A model generated the notes under the pieces. The model saw only the letters and a program-made list of their open reading frames with translations. It made no database searches and was not told where the DNA came from. Below, piece after piece: positions 35,611-47,127 of a stretch of DNA of 64,000 nt (position 1 is its first letter; every line of letters starts with the position of its first letter). Made by a program: the position numbers and the translations under genes. This DNA is from Volutella citrinella (taxonomy: Eukaryota; Ascomycota; Sordariomycetes; Hypocreales; Nectriaceae): the NCBI GenBank assembly GCA_034401135.1, contig JAWZSP010000006.1:2480001-2544000 (forward strand), read 5' to 3'.

Positions 35611-36513
35611 CTGGGGCAAGCTAGGTAACCAAAGACAAAGCAAGCAGATGGGGACAAGGCAAGATGAGCGAGAGAATTCGGGAAACAAGAGAAAGAGAAA
35701 CGCCAGTCGCGCGCAAAGGACAAATCAGGCGATTGGTGAAAATATGCAACGGCCAGCCCAGAGCGAATGGAACATGGACGGAAATGGAATCGCCAACGGA
35801 GTTGGAAACGGGACCTGCGGGACGGAGCACAGGGCCGCATCAACGGCCCATGCTGGAGGTATCAGCGGGCCTGTGGTTGGGCCCAAACAGGCCCCCTGCA
35901 TCGCTGTGGACAGTGGCGCCCCTCGCTACAGCCTCAGCCTGGCGTTTTGGGCTCCAGGCCAGCCCCACTGCCGAAGCGCTGGTCCCCTCCCCTGGACAGG
36001 TGCGTAACTCTTTGAGGCTGTTCGCGCCAGCGTCGCATCCCCTGGTCTCTTGGCAGCAACATCATGTCGCCTGGACCCTGCGATTCGTGGTGCAAACAAG
36101 CCCGCCCGCCTTGATGACCCGAAGCAGTAACAGTAAACTCTCGGCCGGGGCTAGGGGATTTTTTTCGGGCGAGACGCGTGGATGATCACCAAGCTGTCGT
36201 CGGCCATTCCGGTCCACCTCGATTCGGCCATTCACGAACGAGTCGGAACAATGGACCATGTAATCTTGCAAGGTTGAAGATCGACATCCTGCATACGTCT
36301 TTGAGATGCGTCATCTGGGCGGCATTGCCCGAGTGGGACTGAATTCGCTGCCTCAACAGCCACTACTAGTAGTACTTGGCATTGCACAGAAGCCTACGGA
36401 GTACAATCAAGAAAGATCAAGTACCTGGAAAGTCGACGTGTGAATGGCTTCCTAACAATGCTCACCCCGACCCAGAGGCGTCATGATACAACTCGCCCCG
36501 GCTGGTCAGCCGA
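35611..36513. other. Intergenic region, promoter of the MFS gene
   Basis: No gene seen. The palindrome ACTACTAGTAGT (about 36362-36373) and the motif TACGGAGTAC (36395-36404) lie 20-odd bases apart near its right end. Confidence 0.5.
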
Positions 36514-36717
36514 TCATTTGGACACAGCCGTCGCCTTGGCCTTCTCTGCTTCGTCCCGCGCTTCCGCTGCTTCGCGATCGCGCCGTGCTTTCTCTTTGGC
36601 AAGCTGTTCCCTCTTTAGCTGGGCAACGCGCGCAGCATCGACAATGGCATTGATGTCGTTGGTGCTGCAGCTGGCGATGGCGCTCGCGACCTTCTTTGAA
36701 GCATCCGAACCTGACAT
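36514..36717 (-). CDS. Small Lys/Ala/Glu-rich helical protein, unknown function
   Basis: An uninterrupted 67-residue frame begins MSGSDASKKVASAIASCS. From about residue 22 (NDINAIVDAARVAQLKREQL) it becomes one long charged helix with heptad-like spacing, ending KAKATAVSK. The composition looks protein-like rather than random, and the ATG has an A at -3. There is no domain I recognise and no signal peptide. It may be a small cytosolic or nuclear coiled-coil protein. Confidence 0.5.
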   Translation of the reverse strand: MSGSDASKKVASAIASCSTNDINAIVDAARVAQLKREQLAKEKARRDREAAEARDEAEKAKATAVSK

Positions 36718-38164
36718 GATGATTCGAAAGTGTCACTAGCGTTTAATATTACACGTCTAGGGTAATAGATTTGGTGCTGCTCAGTCAGCTTCACAGAAGA
36801 AATGAGATATTGATCAAGTTGAGGCGAACTGGAAGCCTGGCGATGAACATCTCCTTGGCCATTTTATAGTACCGTCAATCGGCAGTGAACGACATCCATA
36901 CAACCGTCTTGGATAGACCCTCCACATCTAGCTCTGAAGATTCATTGACGAGAAGAAAAATTACAACTCCGTTGTATGGCTGCGTGCTGCAGTGTGGCCA
37001 GTGCATGGAGAGGCTGCCAAATAGAGCATGTTCATCGGCCAAGCGTTCACGAACAATGAAATGGACGAAGCTGTCTCATTCAGCAACCGCGCGGATACTC
37101 TCAACACAGATCATCCAGAGGGTTCGCTACTGGCAGGCGCAATTGGACTCAGGCAGTGGCCGATTCGCGCGTAGCTGAGAGAAGCTCGCTGCGTGTTTTG
37201 CCAAAATACACTGTGATTCACAGGGGCTGACTGGTTGACGGAGCGTTGTGAGCTTTGGTCTTTGCCTCAGGGTACCAGCCAGCCGTTTCTATGCCGCGTA
37301 GTGATCCGGCATAGTCTGTAACTGAGCGCATGGGCTCCTCGTCGCTCATCGTGCTGCTGTTGTATGAGCCGACACCCCTGCTTTGTCTGAGCAAGGCCCC
37401 TGTAAGTAATCTCCTGGCCATGTCGCTTTCAAGCTATCACACAGTGCCGTGAGCAAGGCACGCCAGATAATTGTTGACGCTGTCGATTTCCAAGATATCA
37501 TGGTATGAAAAGGAAAAATATGTTAATGGGTATCTAGGCTGGCGCTTTAAAACGATTGTTCTGGTGTGTCTGAGGATCTGACAAAGGAGACCACTTCGTA
37601 GCTGATTGCTCGTGTCGTTTTGCACAAATGAAATCGCCTGTGCGCCTTGTTTGGCGATGAGAGATGATGGCTGTCGTAAGGCGTTCGCTTGACCCTGAAA
37701 CACCCCATTTATCCTTGTTCCAGACTGAGAAACATGGTGCCATCTCCCGAAAAACACGAAGCTCGCTCACGCCCGCCGACATGCAAAAAAAAAAGTAAAG
37801 CGCCAAAAAAATCATGATGATAATGTGTTGGTGTGTTGGTTGGTGTTATGCAAAAATCAGATTTCTATCATCCACGTAAAGGATGACAAAACAGGGTAAG
37901 ATAAGGATGTGGAAAATGCGCCAGAGGAGGGAGTCATTCCGCTAGAAAAGGAAAAATCCATGTCCACCTCGATGCTTAGAATCCCCATGCTGTTCGTGCA
38001 GTCTCGTTCAATTTTGGATGCTCCTTCTTCGGCTCGTACACTCATCCCTTCGTTGATACATAAAAGTGATGCAAAACAGATAAGGAAAGAAAATCAGAGT
38101 CGCTACCATAGACAAACCTTACTACTGGTCATTAAATACTTCATTCATCGTCTCCTTTCCGTCG
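36718..38164. other. Intergenic region with one weak small ORF
   Basis: Mostly A/T-rich short frames. A 67-codon minus-strand frame at 37218-37421 (MARRLLTGALLRQSRGVGSY...) has protein-like composition with a basic start, but no support beyond that. Confidence 0.45.
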
Positions 38165-40092
38165 TTAGTACGTTTCAAAAACAAAGCGAAAGCCCTCCGA
38201 TCCCTGGGGTACATGTTAGCAGCGGTCATAGATTTGGGCTTGTCATGGCATGGACGCACCTTGTAGGGAATTGGGAGGAAGCAATCGGCCGCCATATCAC
38301 AGTCTCGCACCCTCGTCTCATAGATGCTCAAGTAGCCAACGTCGCCCTCGCGCCGGTCGCCGTCGTCGCTGCCGTAGACGACGCCGCCGCTGCCCCACTG
38401 TCGGAACAGCTTGGATAGCGTAATATATAGCTCGGCGTGTGCCACCGCCATGCCCAGGCAGACTCGGCTGCCGGAGCAGAAGATGGACAGATACTTGTCG
38501 AGGTGCTCGGCACCTTCGGCCCATCGCTCAGGGTGGAAGCCGTGGGCATCAGGGAAGATGGTCTCGTCCATCACCGTCTTGTATGGGCTCATGCCCACGA
38601 CGGAACCGGGCGGTAGGTGCCACTCCTGGCCCGTCTCTTCGTCGTAGAAGGTCAGCGGCTCGTCTGGAGCGACCCGGGCGAGTCGGTTGCTGGTACCGAT
38701 GCCGAGACGGAGGGCCTCCTTGACCACCCCTCGCAGGTAGGGGAGCGTCTGGATATAGGAGAGGGGCACCTCCTCGTAGGGGTCTGGGATGGCAGCAAAG
38801 AGTTCGTCGCGCAGCTTGCGAAGAGTTGATGGCTTGTTGAGGAGGTGGTATGTGGCCAGAGACATGGCCCACGACGTGGTCAGTGTTCCACCTTGAACCA
38901 GGGCCTGTCCCTGCGCCTGCCGCGAGGGAAGCATCTTGGAAGCATAGGGGTCGAGTGAGCGTGTTGACTGCATTTCGTCAAACGACCACCTTTTTGAGCT
39001 CTGGGCGTTATCGATGCTGTATATTTGCTCGAGGATGTCGTTCTTCATCTTCAAGAATCCTCCCCACCCAGCTGCAAGATCAGCAATGAACAAGAAAAGC
39101 CCACGGGAAATGGACAACCTACCAGGCGTGCACCGGCTGGAGATGGACTCGGGGAGGGCGTTGACGAGGGTGAGGACCCAGCTTAGATGCTGGACGAATG
39201 GCCCACCGTCGGTCCCAATGAGCATCTCGTTGGTCACTTCGGCACCGAAGTCTGACCTTTCAACTGTGAGGAGTAAGCACAAGTTCCCGATGGCAATGTG
39301 TGTATGACATGACATACCTAGATGATCGTTGCGAGAGAAAGCATACTCGTTGATGACATCTAATCACCGTCAGCTTCCGCAGCTATGCCTCGTATGCTCG
39401 AGTTCAACCCACCATTTGTAAAGGCCGAGAAAGGATACATGACGTCGAGCGGTTGGCCGTTGGACATGTCAGCATAGTGCTGGAAGGCTCCCAAGAGGGC
39501 ATCCACACGCTCTTCAATGACCTGCTGCAAATTGCGCATGGCTTGAGAAGCGTAAGGGTTCAGCGCGCCCCGCCGCAGCCTGTTAGAGCCGTGGCCGATG
39601 GTCGCTGGCATGCCCTCTGCCTTGGTCCCCGCCAACAGGTTGGATAGGGAAGGCCGGGTACGGGGAGCACCAACCTGGCAGCGGTGTTAGCTATATTACC
39701 AGACACCTGGGCGTCGATGGCCTTACCTGCTGAGTGTAAAACGTCCACTTGTCCTTTCGACGGCTTGGCTCCGTGTAGACCTCAGAGAAGAAGTCGGGGT
39801 CCTCGACGTGGACCTCCCACGGGTTGATGCGGACGATGGGGCCGTACTGCTCGTGCATGTCGATGATTTTGTACGCATATTGCCCGCCGAGGAATATGTC
39901 GTAGTAGAACTCATAGTATTGAGTAAGGGCCGCCAGCCTGGGGCCCGGGATGTGAGCCAGAGGGCTGAGCCACAGCCTGCGGACGGCGAGCTGGGCGAGG
40001 TAGACGAGCCCGACGCCCACGACGAGGCAAGCGGCTTCCTGCCAGGACAGGGCAGCAGCCATATCGTGGATTCGGGCGACTTGGACTGCCAT
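38165..40092 (-). CDS. Cytochrome P450 monooxygenase (membrane-anchored, class II)
   Basis: Six exons, 39727-40092, 39413-39674, 39318-39359, 39123-39263, 38260-39071 and 38165-38203, give 553 residues. An N-terminal membrane helix (WQEAACLVVGVGLVYLAQLA) and hinge HIPGPRLAAL are followed by the I-helix GGTLTTS (331-337). ExxR is E389-R392, the meander FHPERW is at 449-454, and the heme loop FCSGSRVCLG has C475 as the iron ligand. The N-terminal pattern (YYEFYYDIFLGGQ...YGPIVRINPWEVHVEDPDFFSEVY) recalls the trichodiene-oxygenase-like P450s, so a role in secondary metabolism or detoxification in the ER is plausible; the substrate is unknown. A 56-nt last intron (38204-38259; donor GTGCGT, branch GCTAAC, acceptor CCCCAG) replaces an artefactual unspliced tail with GSEGFRFVFETY, which fits the usual P450 end. 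Confidence 0.92.
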
Positions 40093-43000
40093 GATGGACT
40101 CGATGCAGCCGACCAGGGGCTTCTCGCTCACATGAGAGTGAGCGGCTTTGTCATAAAAGGTCGTGTTATAGCAATATGCTCGTCGCTGGATGCCCCATGG
40201 GCTTTGCCTGCCTGCAGGCCCTCGGACGGACTGGGACAGGACGGAAGATTTGGACAAGCAGAGAGCGCCGGTAAAGAGGTTCAACTCGAATCGAAGGGGG
40301 TCGTGCGCCGGGACGAAGAGGTGGTTTTGTAGTGCGAGCCATTTCCCTCGCCTCTGGTCCTCGTCCGTCCCCCATGGCGCCCTTTGGCTCTGCTGGCACG
40401 GCCTAGGAGTTCGGCCCCCGGGGGGCCAGGCGGGTACGGGCCGGGAGGTGGGTGGAGACGCCCGTCTGGCGGTGTACTAGCACCAGGCGTCTGTTGAGAC
40501 GCTTGAGACAAGGGATCAACGCGTCGGCCAGCTGTCACCGCAAGTGCTGCGTCGCTCGTTGGTAGAGCGCGCCGTGCCGCGCCGCAAGGGCGGAGTCTGA
40601 GCCTGGATCACTGGTTTGTGCTCTGCTCTGAGCCAATGGGTGAACCTGCCGCCTCCCGGGATGGCACTAAGGCTGGACGATGCCCTCGACGCTTGCCCAC
40701 CTACCTAACGACTACCCATGGGGGGCCAGGCCAGGCCTCGCCAAATTTGCTTGAGGCTGGTGCTTGACCTCCTCCTCAGGGGCACCATGAAGGTTTTTGC
40801 CACCAGCCAGGCACGCGAGGTTGGTCGGCCCTACCTGAGAGCGGAGATGGCATCGTAGCGCCGGAGTGGCTGGCGGTGCTTGAGACAGGGTCTGAGATGC
40901 GTTGTTGTTGATCGGCTGTATCCGGACGGCAGATTATTTTCGTCGGCATGAATGAGCTGACGAAGCTCCGCATGGTCGAGCTCGAGGATGTGGCTGCTCC
41001 ACGACAGCTATACTGCCATGCAATAGACTCTGTACCGCCGAATCTGGCGTCTTCATCCCGAAGGGCGGGTTTGCAGGAATTGGCGGTGACAACACCAGGA
41101 TCCCCAGCCTCCGCGTTTACACGATGTGGGCTAGTTCACAGCACCCTGCGTTAATCCCCTTTGGGCTGGGCACGCACCAGCCTACCTGTTTAGTCCCTGA
41201 TCCAACTACAGGCTGGGCAAAGGCTCCCGCTCTCCAGCTTCCACTTCCTCAGTTCCTGCCTCTCTGTGGTTCGCTTAGCCACAAGTGTGGTGTTAGTCAG
41301 GGGAGCGAGCACGTGCGTGATGATCGTCACCGACATATCGCAAAGGGGTCGTCGAATCGAAAAGAATTGTAAAGCTTCTCTTGCGAGCAAAAAATAACTC
41401 TTGGGTATCGACCATGCGGAGTCATCGGCTCTGGCCTGTCCTGGTGTGAACTTGGCTCCTTCGCGTGAATGACACGTAGTCCCGAATACGGCCGTGAGCA
41501 ACCTCTTGGGTAATGGTCCGCCCCAACGTGGTGCAAAGCGAGGGCGGCTCCATGGGTTGACAGCCCAGGGTTCTCCCCAATTGGGCCAGTGGGAGCTGAG
41601 TCGAGGCAGAAGGCAGATCCATTGCGGTGCGTCTCGCATGGCAATGCTCAGCTCGGCCTACCACGACAGCTCCGTGGCGGCGATAGGCATTTGTTGTGAA
41701 GCGCAGTGATACGACGACCCTGGCACATCAGCCCATTGCTGGAGCCATCCGTCAGGGCACACCGCGCGCCAGTGCACGCTGCCATGGAAACAAGATTTAC
41801 TCTTGTCGGTTTGCATTTTTGTAGAATCCCATGAGGCATCGAATCTCGCCAGTCGGTGAGTGGAGGTCATTCGGCGAGAGGCATCGTCTGATGGATGAAG
41901 CGGTGCTTCTTCTGTAGCGGCAGGCTGGCGGCGTGGTGAAAGGGACGAGGGGCACTGGCCAAATGAACTATACAATGTTGCATGGTAGTGCCGAACCGCA
42001 TCAACTGCTCTTGATACTAGGTAAGGTAGGTATGTAGTTGTCAGCGGCGTGTGAGAGGTGGACGTTGGAAGCAGGCGCAGACATAGCACCTTAGTCTTTG
42101 GGTAGGAGCTGGGGGACGACTGCCCTCAACATCGCAGTGAGGGCCGGTAGTCGCTTAGTCAGGCCACTGCATGCACCGCACAGCCGCCACGGATGCCACT
42201 GACGCCAACTCTCGCCTCTGCATAATGTTGCATCTTCGATAGCAGCAGATCTCGGCATCCAGAGAGTTCCACCAGCCTGCCAGAGTGCCGCGAGGGCGGG
42301 ACTGAGATGGGTCGCAACGTGGGTAGACTGCATCCCGCGCGGGACCCCGCCCCCACCCGTCGAAACCTGGGGTAATGGATATCAAGCGGCTGCGCTGTGG
42401 TGCCCTGCGCGACTCTCCATCGTGCAATGTCACCCTCCTTCGTCATCTCATGCGCCGACGGAAGATCTGCCCGGTTGGTTCTCGTTTGGGCAGTTTGAGC
42501 ATCCCCGATGGCTTCTCGCACGGCGACCTCTGCGCTCGGACGCGTGGCCGTCTCCCGCAAGCCTCACGTCTCATCGCCAAGCATTCGCCAGATCGGCCAG
42601 CAGGGCCACCTGCCTTTCCCGGTCTGCGTCCTGCAGATTCTCGCATTTACATGCCTGAGCTTTGCTCGATTAGGGACATGTCGTGTCTGGCAGTGGCTTC
42701 GGCTTCGGCTTCGGGACGATCGAGAGGCTTTCTTCAGCATCGACTATATGGGCAGTTCCCTCGTCGTCGGCAAGATGTTCCGGTGACACTGCAGCGCGAC
42801 ACCCCTGGTCCATCGATACAATATTTCCCACCTGTAGCCTTCAATCCACACCATTTCGCAACATGGGCAACACCCACGATGATCTGTTTTCTGCCGATCA
42901 CTTGTTTCAGGCATCGTCATTATCGTCCCATCCAGACACATCCATCTAGGCTCTCTGCGTTGTGAAGAGACATTTGTCTGGCGCAAATGCTAATAAAAGG

Positions 43001-46000
43001 GATAACTGCTATTTGACCAAGAATCACGATGGCTCAGGTACGTCACATCTGACTCGTGCAAGATGTAGTAGCAGCCTAGCCACTTGCGAAGATGCCGAGG
43101 CCATGTGCTCCTCTGAGAGACGACCACCTTGCTATGACGCGGGAGCAGCGCAATGACCCATCCCACGATTACGGTTTGCAGCTTGACCATACGGATGGCA
43201 AGATGGGTGCCGTAGCGAGCCGCTAGGTTGGTGCCGGCAGCCCTGGCCCTGACGGTTCGTTCGTCCACGTTGTGTAACATGTGCCACACGTCTGAGCGCT
43301 TCCCCCTCATGCACATGCCGAAAGGCTAACGAGATGGAAAAATGGCTTCGTTTGGTCATATAAGAGATATTACTGCTCATGTGTATGATGGATTCTACTC
43401 GTTTCTTTGTTTGCGCGCGTGCGCCTCGCTCCGTCGTCTTTGAAGGGAAAACCATATTACTCCGTCGACGGGGCATCGCTGTCTATTTTCCCAACCATTC
43501 CTGTCCAGCCAAAAAGCAAAACTCCTTTTTCTTTTTTTAACACCGGGACCGCCGTGGTCCATCAGAGGGAGGAAATCATGAATTCCAAATCACTTGGCAT
43601 TGCAGGCTTTGGTTGCTGAAGCACGCGTTAGTCAGATTTGGGGTCGGCTTACACGACCAGAGGTTCATAGCTTACCGATAACAACACAGCTCCTGGGCGC
43701 CCTCGCTAGTCATGGGCGATGCGATGGCATCTTCCCGGCTTGGGTGGTTTCGGTGCGCTTGGCTTGATGATACCGGTGGTGTCGTACGGCCCGCGAGGCA
43801 TTGTGATTTGAGTTGGAGATTGTGGTTTGTGACTGTAGGAAGTCGGACAGGTGATCAGAGGATGGCGAAGCTGAGTGGCGTGTCGACGTAGTTGAGAGAT
43901 GGGATGGGATGATGGGGTGGGTTTCGGCGCCAACGGCTTTGGGGATACGATGGATGAATTCAAGACAACGAGGTGTGGCCAGCAGAAAAGGAAAGGGCAT
44001 GGCCTTTATTAATAAATTTGGAGAAAAAAAATGCCCCGTGGATTTTCTTCTAAAATACCTTACTGTACGTACCCGCGTTTGCGTGGCTGCTATCCAGCAC
44101 CTCTGCCAATCTTGCGGTCTGCCCTGCTATGGCCAACCCTGGCGGCGGTCAGCATGTACCCCTGGCAGATGAATCTACTGGGCGGACCCAAGGAAAGCCC
44201 CCCTGTGCCCTCTGGTTGTTTCCTTTTTTTCTTAGGCGGTGCTTGGATCTGCAGGGGCCCCAAGTTTTTATTCAAGTTTGTGGGAAATTTGACCAGGGGC
44301 GGAATGGAGTGAAGTGAGGACGACGACGGCTGGAATGCGGCTCAAGTGTGCCATGTTGACTGCGTTGGCATCAAATGGGCGACAGGTTCATTACGGTGGC
44401 CGACATCTGATTGCCCAAAAAAGAAAAGCAAAACAGAGGCTACAGATGGGATGCCTCCCAGTGTTGTGGTGTGTGGTGGTGGTTGACGATGAAGGACCAG
44501 GGGCACCAAGGGGGCCAAGGTGTGGGGTTTGCCAGCGACGTTGGGGGGCGGAACTGGGCTGGATGCCGGAGGGATTCTGTTCCAGGCACGTTTCTAGAAC
44601 AGCAGCCGTTGTGACAAGGCAAAGCCCTAGTGAGACGGGACGGTGAGCCACGGCGAGCGGTGATGACATTTTTGGCTCGGTGAATCAATCATTGTGACAA
44701 GTCACCGGCGGGCGCTCGGTCAGGGCTGTACTTTTACACTAGTACTGCTCCTACGTATCCGTATCTTGTCTCCATGGCGCATGTAGGACGACGACGACGA
44801 CGTGGCGGCATGGCATGGCATGGCATAGCATGGCATGAGGAGACAAAGTCGACGGCGTGGGTGCCGGGAAAAGCAAGGAGCCATCTACGATGCGAATGCG
44901 CTTATCATCCCATGTCATACCACCACGGCAGCACATGACGATGACTCGTGTGCGCACACAGCCGCGATGCCGTCAAATACGACGCCGGGGACCAAGAGCC
45001 GCATCCCCTGGAGAGATGAAAGGAACGGGACCCGGCCGTGACTACGGAGGTAGGTATTTAGGCCCCCTTTTCCCACATGGAGTGTGCTTGACGCCCGCCG
45101 CCTGCAGTGTGTGTGCAGCAAGGGTCTGTCTGCCCTCCCTCTTGTTCATATGTTGCCATGTATACATATTGCTGGACGGACGGATCAAAGGCGCCCTGCG
45201 TCCGGGGACGACCCACCGCGCTTGTCACAGGTCCCAAAGCTCCAACTTCCCAGCGTCCCACCTGTCACAGGTCTGACGGCCGGGCCAGGCAGAGACGAGA
45301 CGAGGCGAGGTGCGAGGCGAGATGGGGTTCCCACCTCTCACCGAAACTAGCAGCTGGCGGACTCCGCGCCGATCGGTCGGATGCCGCACCCGGGGCTGGG
45401 TTGGGGCTGGGGCCGGACAATTGCGCTCCTTGATAGCCAAGGCTCACCCTGTCGCGCTCGGGGGGCAGAGGGGCAGATGACTTGACACCCTGGGCTGGTG
45501 GCAGGCCTGGCAGCCCGGGTGGGCGGCGCTCGAGCCCCGAGGCAAAGGTGCTTCGTCCAGGGCTTGCGTCGTGATCCCAGCCGGCACTTGGGAGGGAGGT
45601 GGTCCCGTGCTATCAAAGGCTGGGCTGAATGGTAGCAATGGTGTTGAGCCTCACCACCAGCATGAAATCACTACAGCAAGGAAGGTACAATTGTGTACAT
45701 AGCAGGTGTGCAAGTCCACTGATGGCACCTCATGCAGCAAGCATTGCTACCTGCGCCGACAGGCCACATGGCTGCGTTGCTGCTGTCTCCCAGGTAAAGC
45801 TGCAGTGCATTAGCATCGGAGCAAACTCCTCGTTGCTCAAGAGCGGCGGTCGACAAACGCAAGCGCAAACCCGCTAGCCACGAGGCCAATCGGATCCAGC
45901 GCCATGACTGCGGACCGTCCTGCGCTTCTGTGGACTTGGTTAAGTTGGTCCGCCCTTTTGGACCTGCAGACTAGCGCCCTCGCAACCTGGCATGCCACGC

Positions 46001-47127
46001 CCGCTCTGGCGCTGTATTATTCCGCCTTTGTGAAGGGGAGAGAGAGGCAGGGGATGTCTGTCTGTCCCATGTGGCTCCGGCAACTTCCACATCCCCTGGC
46101 CATGCTCATGAGTTGTCCGGTGTGGAGCGCGGTACTCCATGCGCCGTCCCAAGTGCCGTCTGCTGGGAAGGCCCTTCGACGACCAGACGCCAATGTGCAA
46201 CTATACGAAGTCATAATTAAAGAACTGAACATTCCGTCCCGTCGGGCACAAGGGTCCGGCTTCCCCGGCCCACTCCGCCTGGCGGGGCGGACGCGTTACC
46301 ATGGCTCCGGTGCCGTTCCCCCCGGCCGGGGACTGGGATGTTGATGGAGAGCCCCAATGCCAATTCCAATGTCGTCTCTGGCTTAGCATGGTGCAGGCCC
46401 ATAAATAAATAAAACCCTGAATCCCCGAGTCGGAGCCACGTGCGGAACATATCAATCCGCCGCCCGCCAACTGCGATGCGCCTTCTGGAGTAGGTGGTTT
46501 TCTTCTATCGAGCAGCAGCTGTGGTGCATCGTCACCTCGGCCCAGTTCTCAGCATATTTACTTCTAGTTTGAAAGTCGGGGGTTGTGCAAGGCATCTGCT
46601 CACCATCCTCAAAGATTTGCATTTGGCGGAGTTGGGGCATAATGAAACCCCTGGACTAAATTGAAAAGCAGAAAGATATGTGCAAAAGTTTCAAAGTTGG
46701 GTTTAATTCAGCATGGCAATCCAATGCAATGACCATTCATCTCCCAATAGGCTTGTGTCTCGGCAACTCAAATATCCTGCACATGGCGTGAACATTGCGG
46801 CTACTACATGTATTATCGACAACGACAATCCCTTCAGATCGGACAATGGCTAGAAACATCTCCATCCTCTTCATGTGTGAGAAGCGGCTCGAGCAAGCTG
46901 TGGCTGATGCGCCTTCCAGCCTTCTGCACCCTAGACGTGCATGCATGCACCCCGCCTTGGCGAGGCTGAATCCTGGACTCGCAGCCGAACATCCAACCTC
47001 ACCTCACAATCGACACGCCAACAATCGTTGTTCGGCGGCACGGAAAGGGCCTGCCACCCGATTCAGGCCGAGACGTTCCCTGTAGAAGCTCGACCAGGGC
47101 CGCAGCAACAAGGCTGGCATCGCCGAC
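40093..47127. other. Seven-kilobase region without a supported gene
   Basis: Only overlapping short frames on both strands. The longest plus-strand frame (42375-42965) has no recognisable domain. A tiny minus frame, MPRGPYDTTGIIKPS... (31 codons, about 43708-43803), has a clean ATG but cannot be supported. Simple repeats include GAC units near 44787-44802 and GGCAT pentamers at 44807-44836. Spliced small genes or lncRNA are possible. Confidence 0.5.
44807..44836. repeat. GGCAT pentamer repeat, six units
   Basis: Six tandem pentamers, five exact and one AGCAT, directly after a short GAC trinucleotide run. Intergenic. Confidence 0.85.

Noticed and set aside
34150..40092. MFS transporter plus P450 as a secondary-metabolite cluster
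   Set aside because: No backbone enzyme (PKS, NRPS, terpene synthase) or local regulator is in the window between or next to them; closeness alone is not enough.
40554..40568. D-arm-like GCTCGTTGGTAGAGC
   Set aside because: No B box, anticodon arm or acceptor stem follows.
42375..42965. 196-codon plus frame in the 40-47 kb gap
   Set aside because: Arg/Ser/Pro-rich with no recognisable motif, and overlapping frames on both strands.
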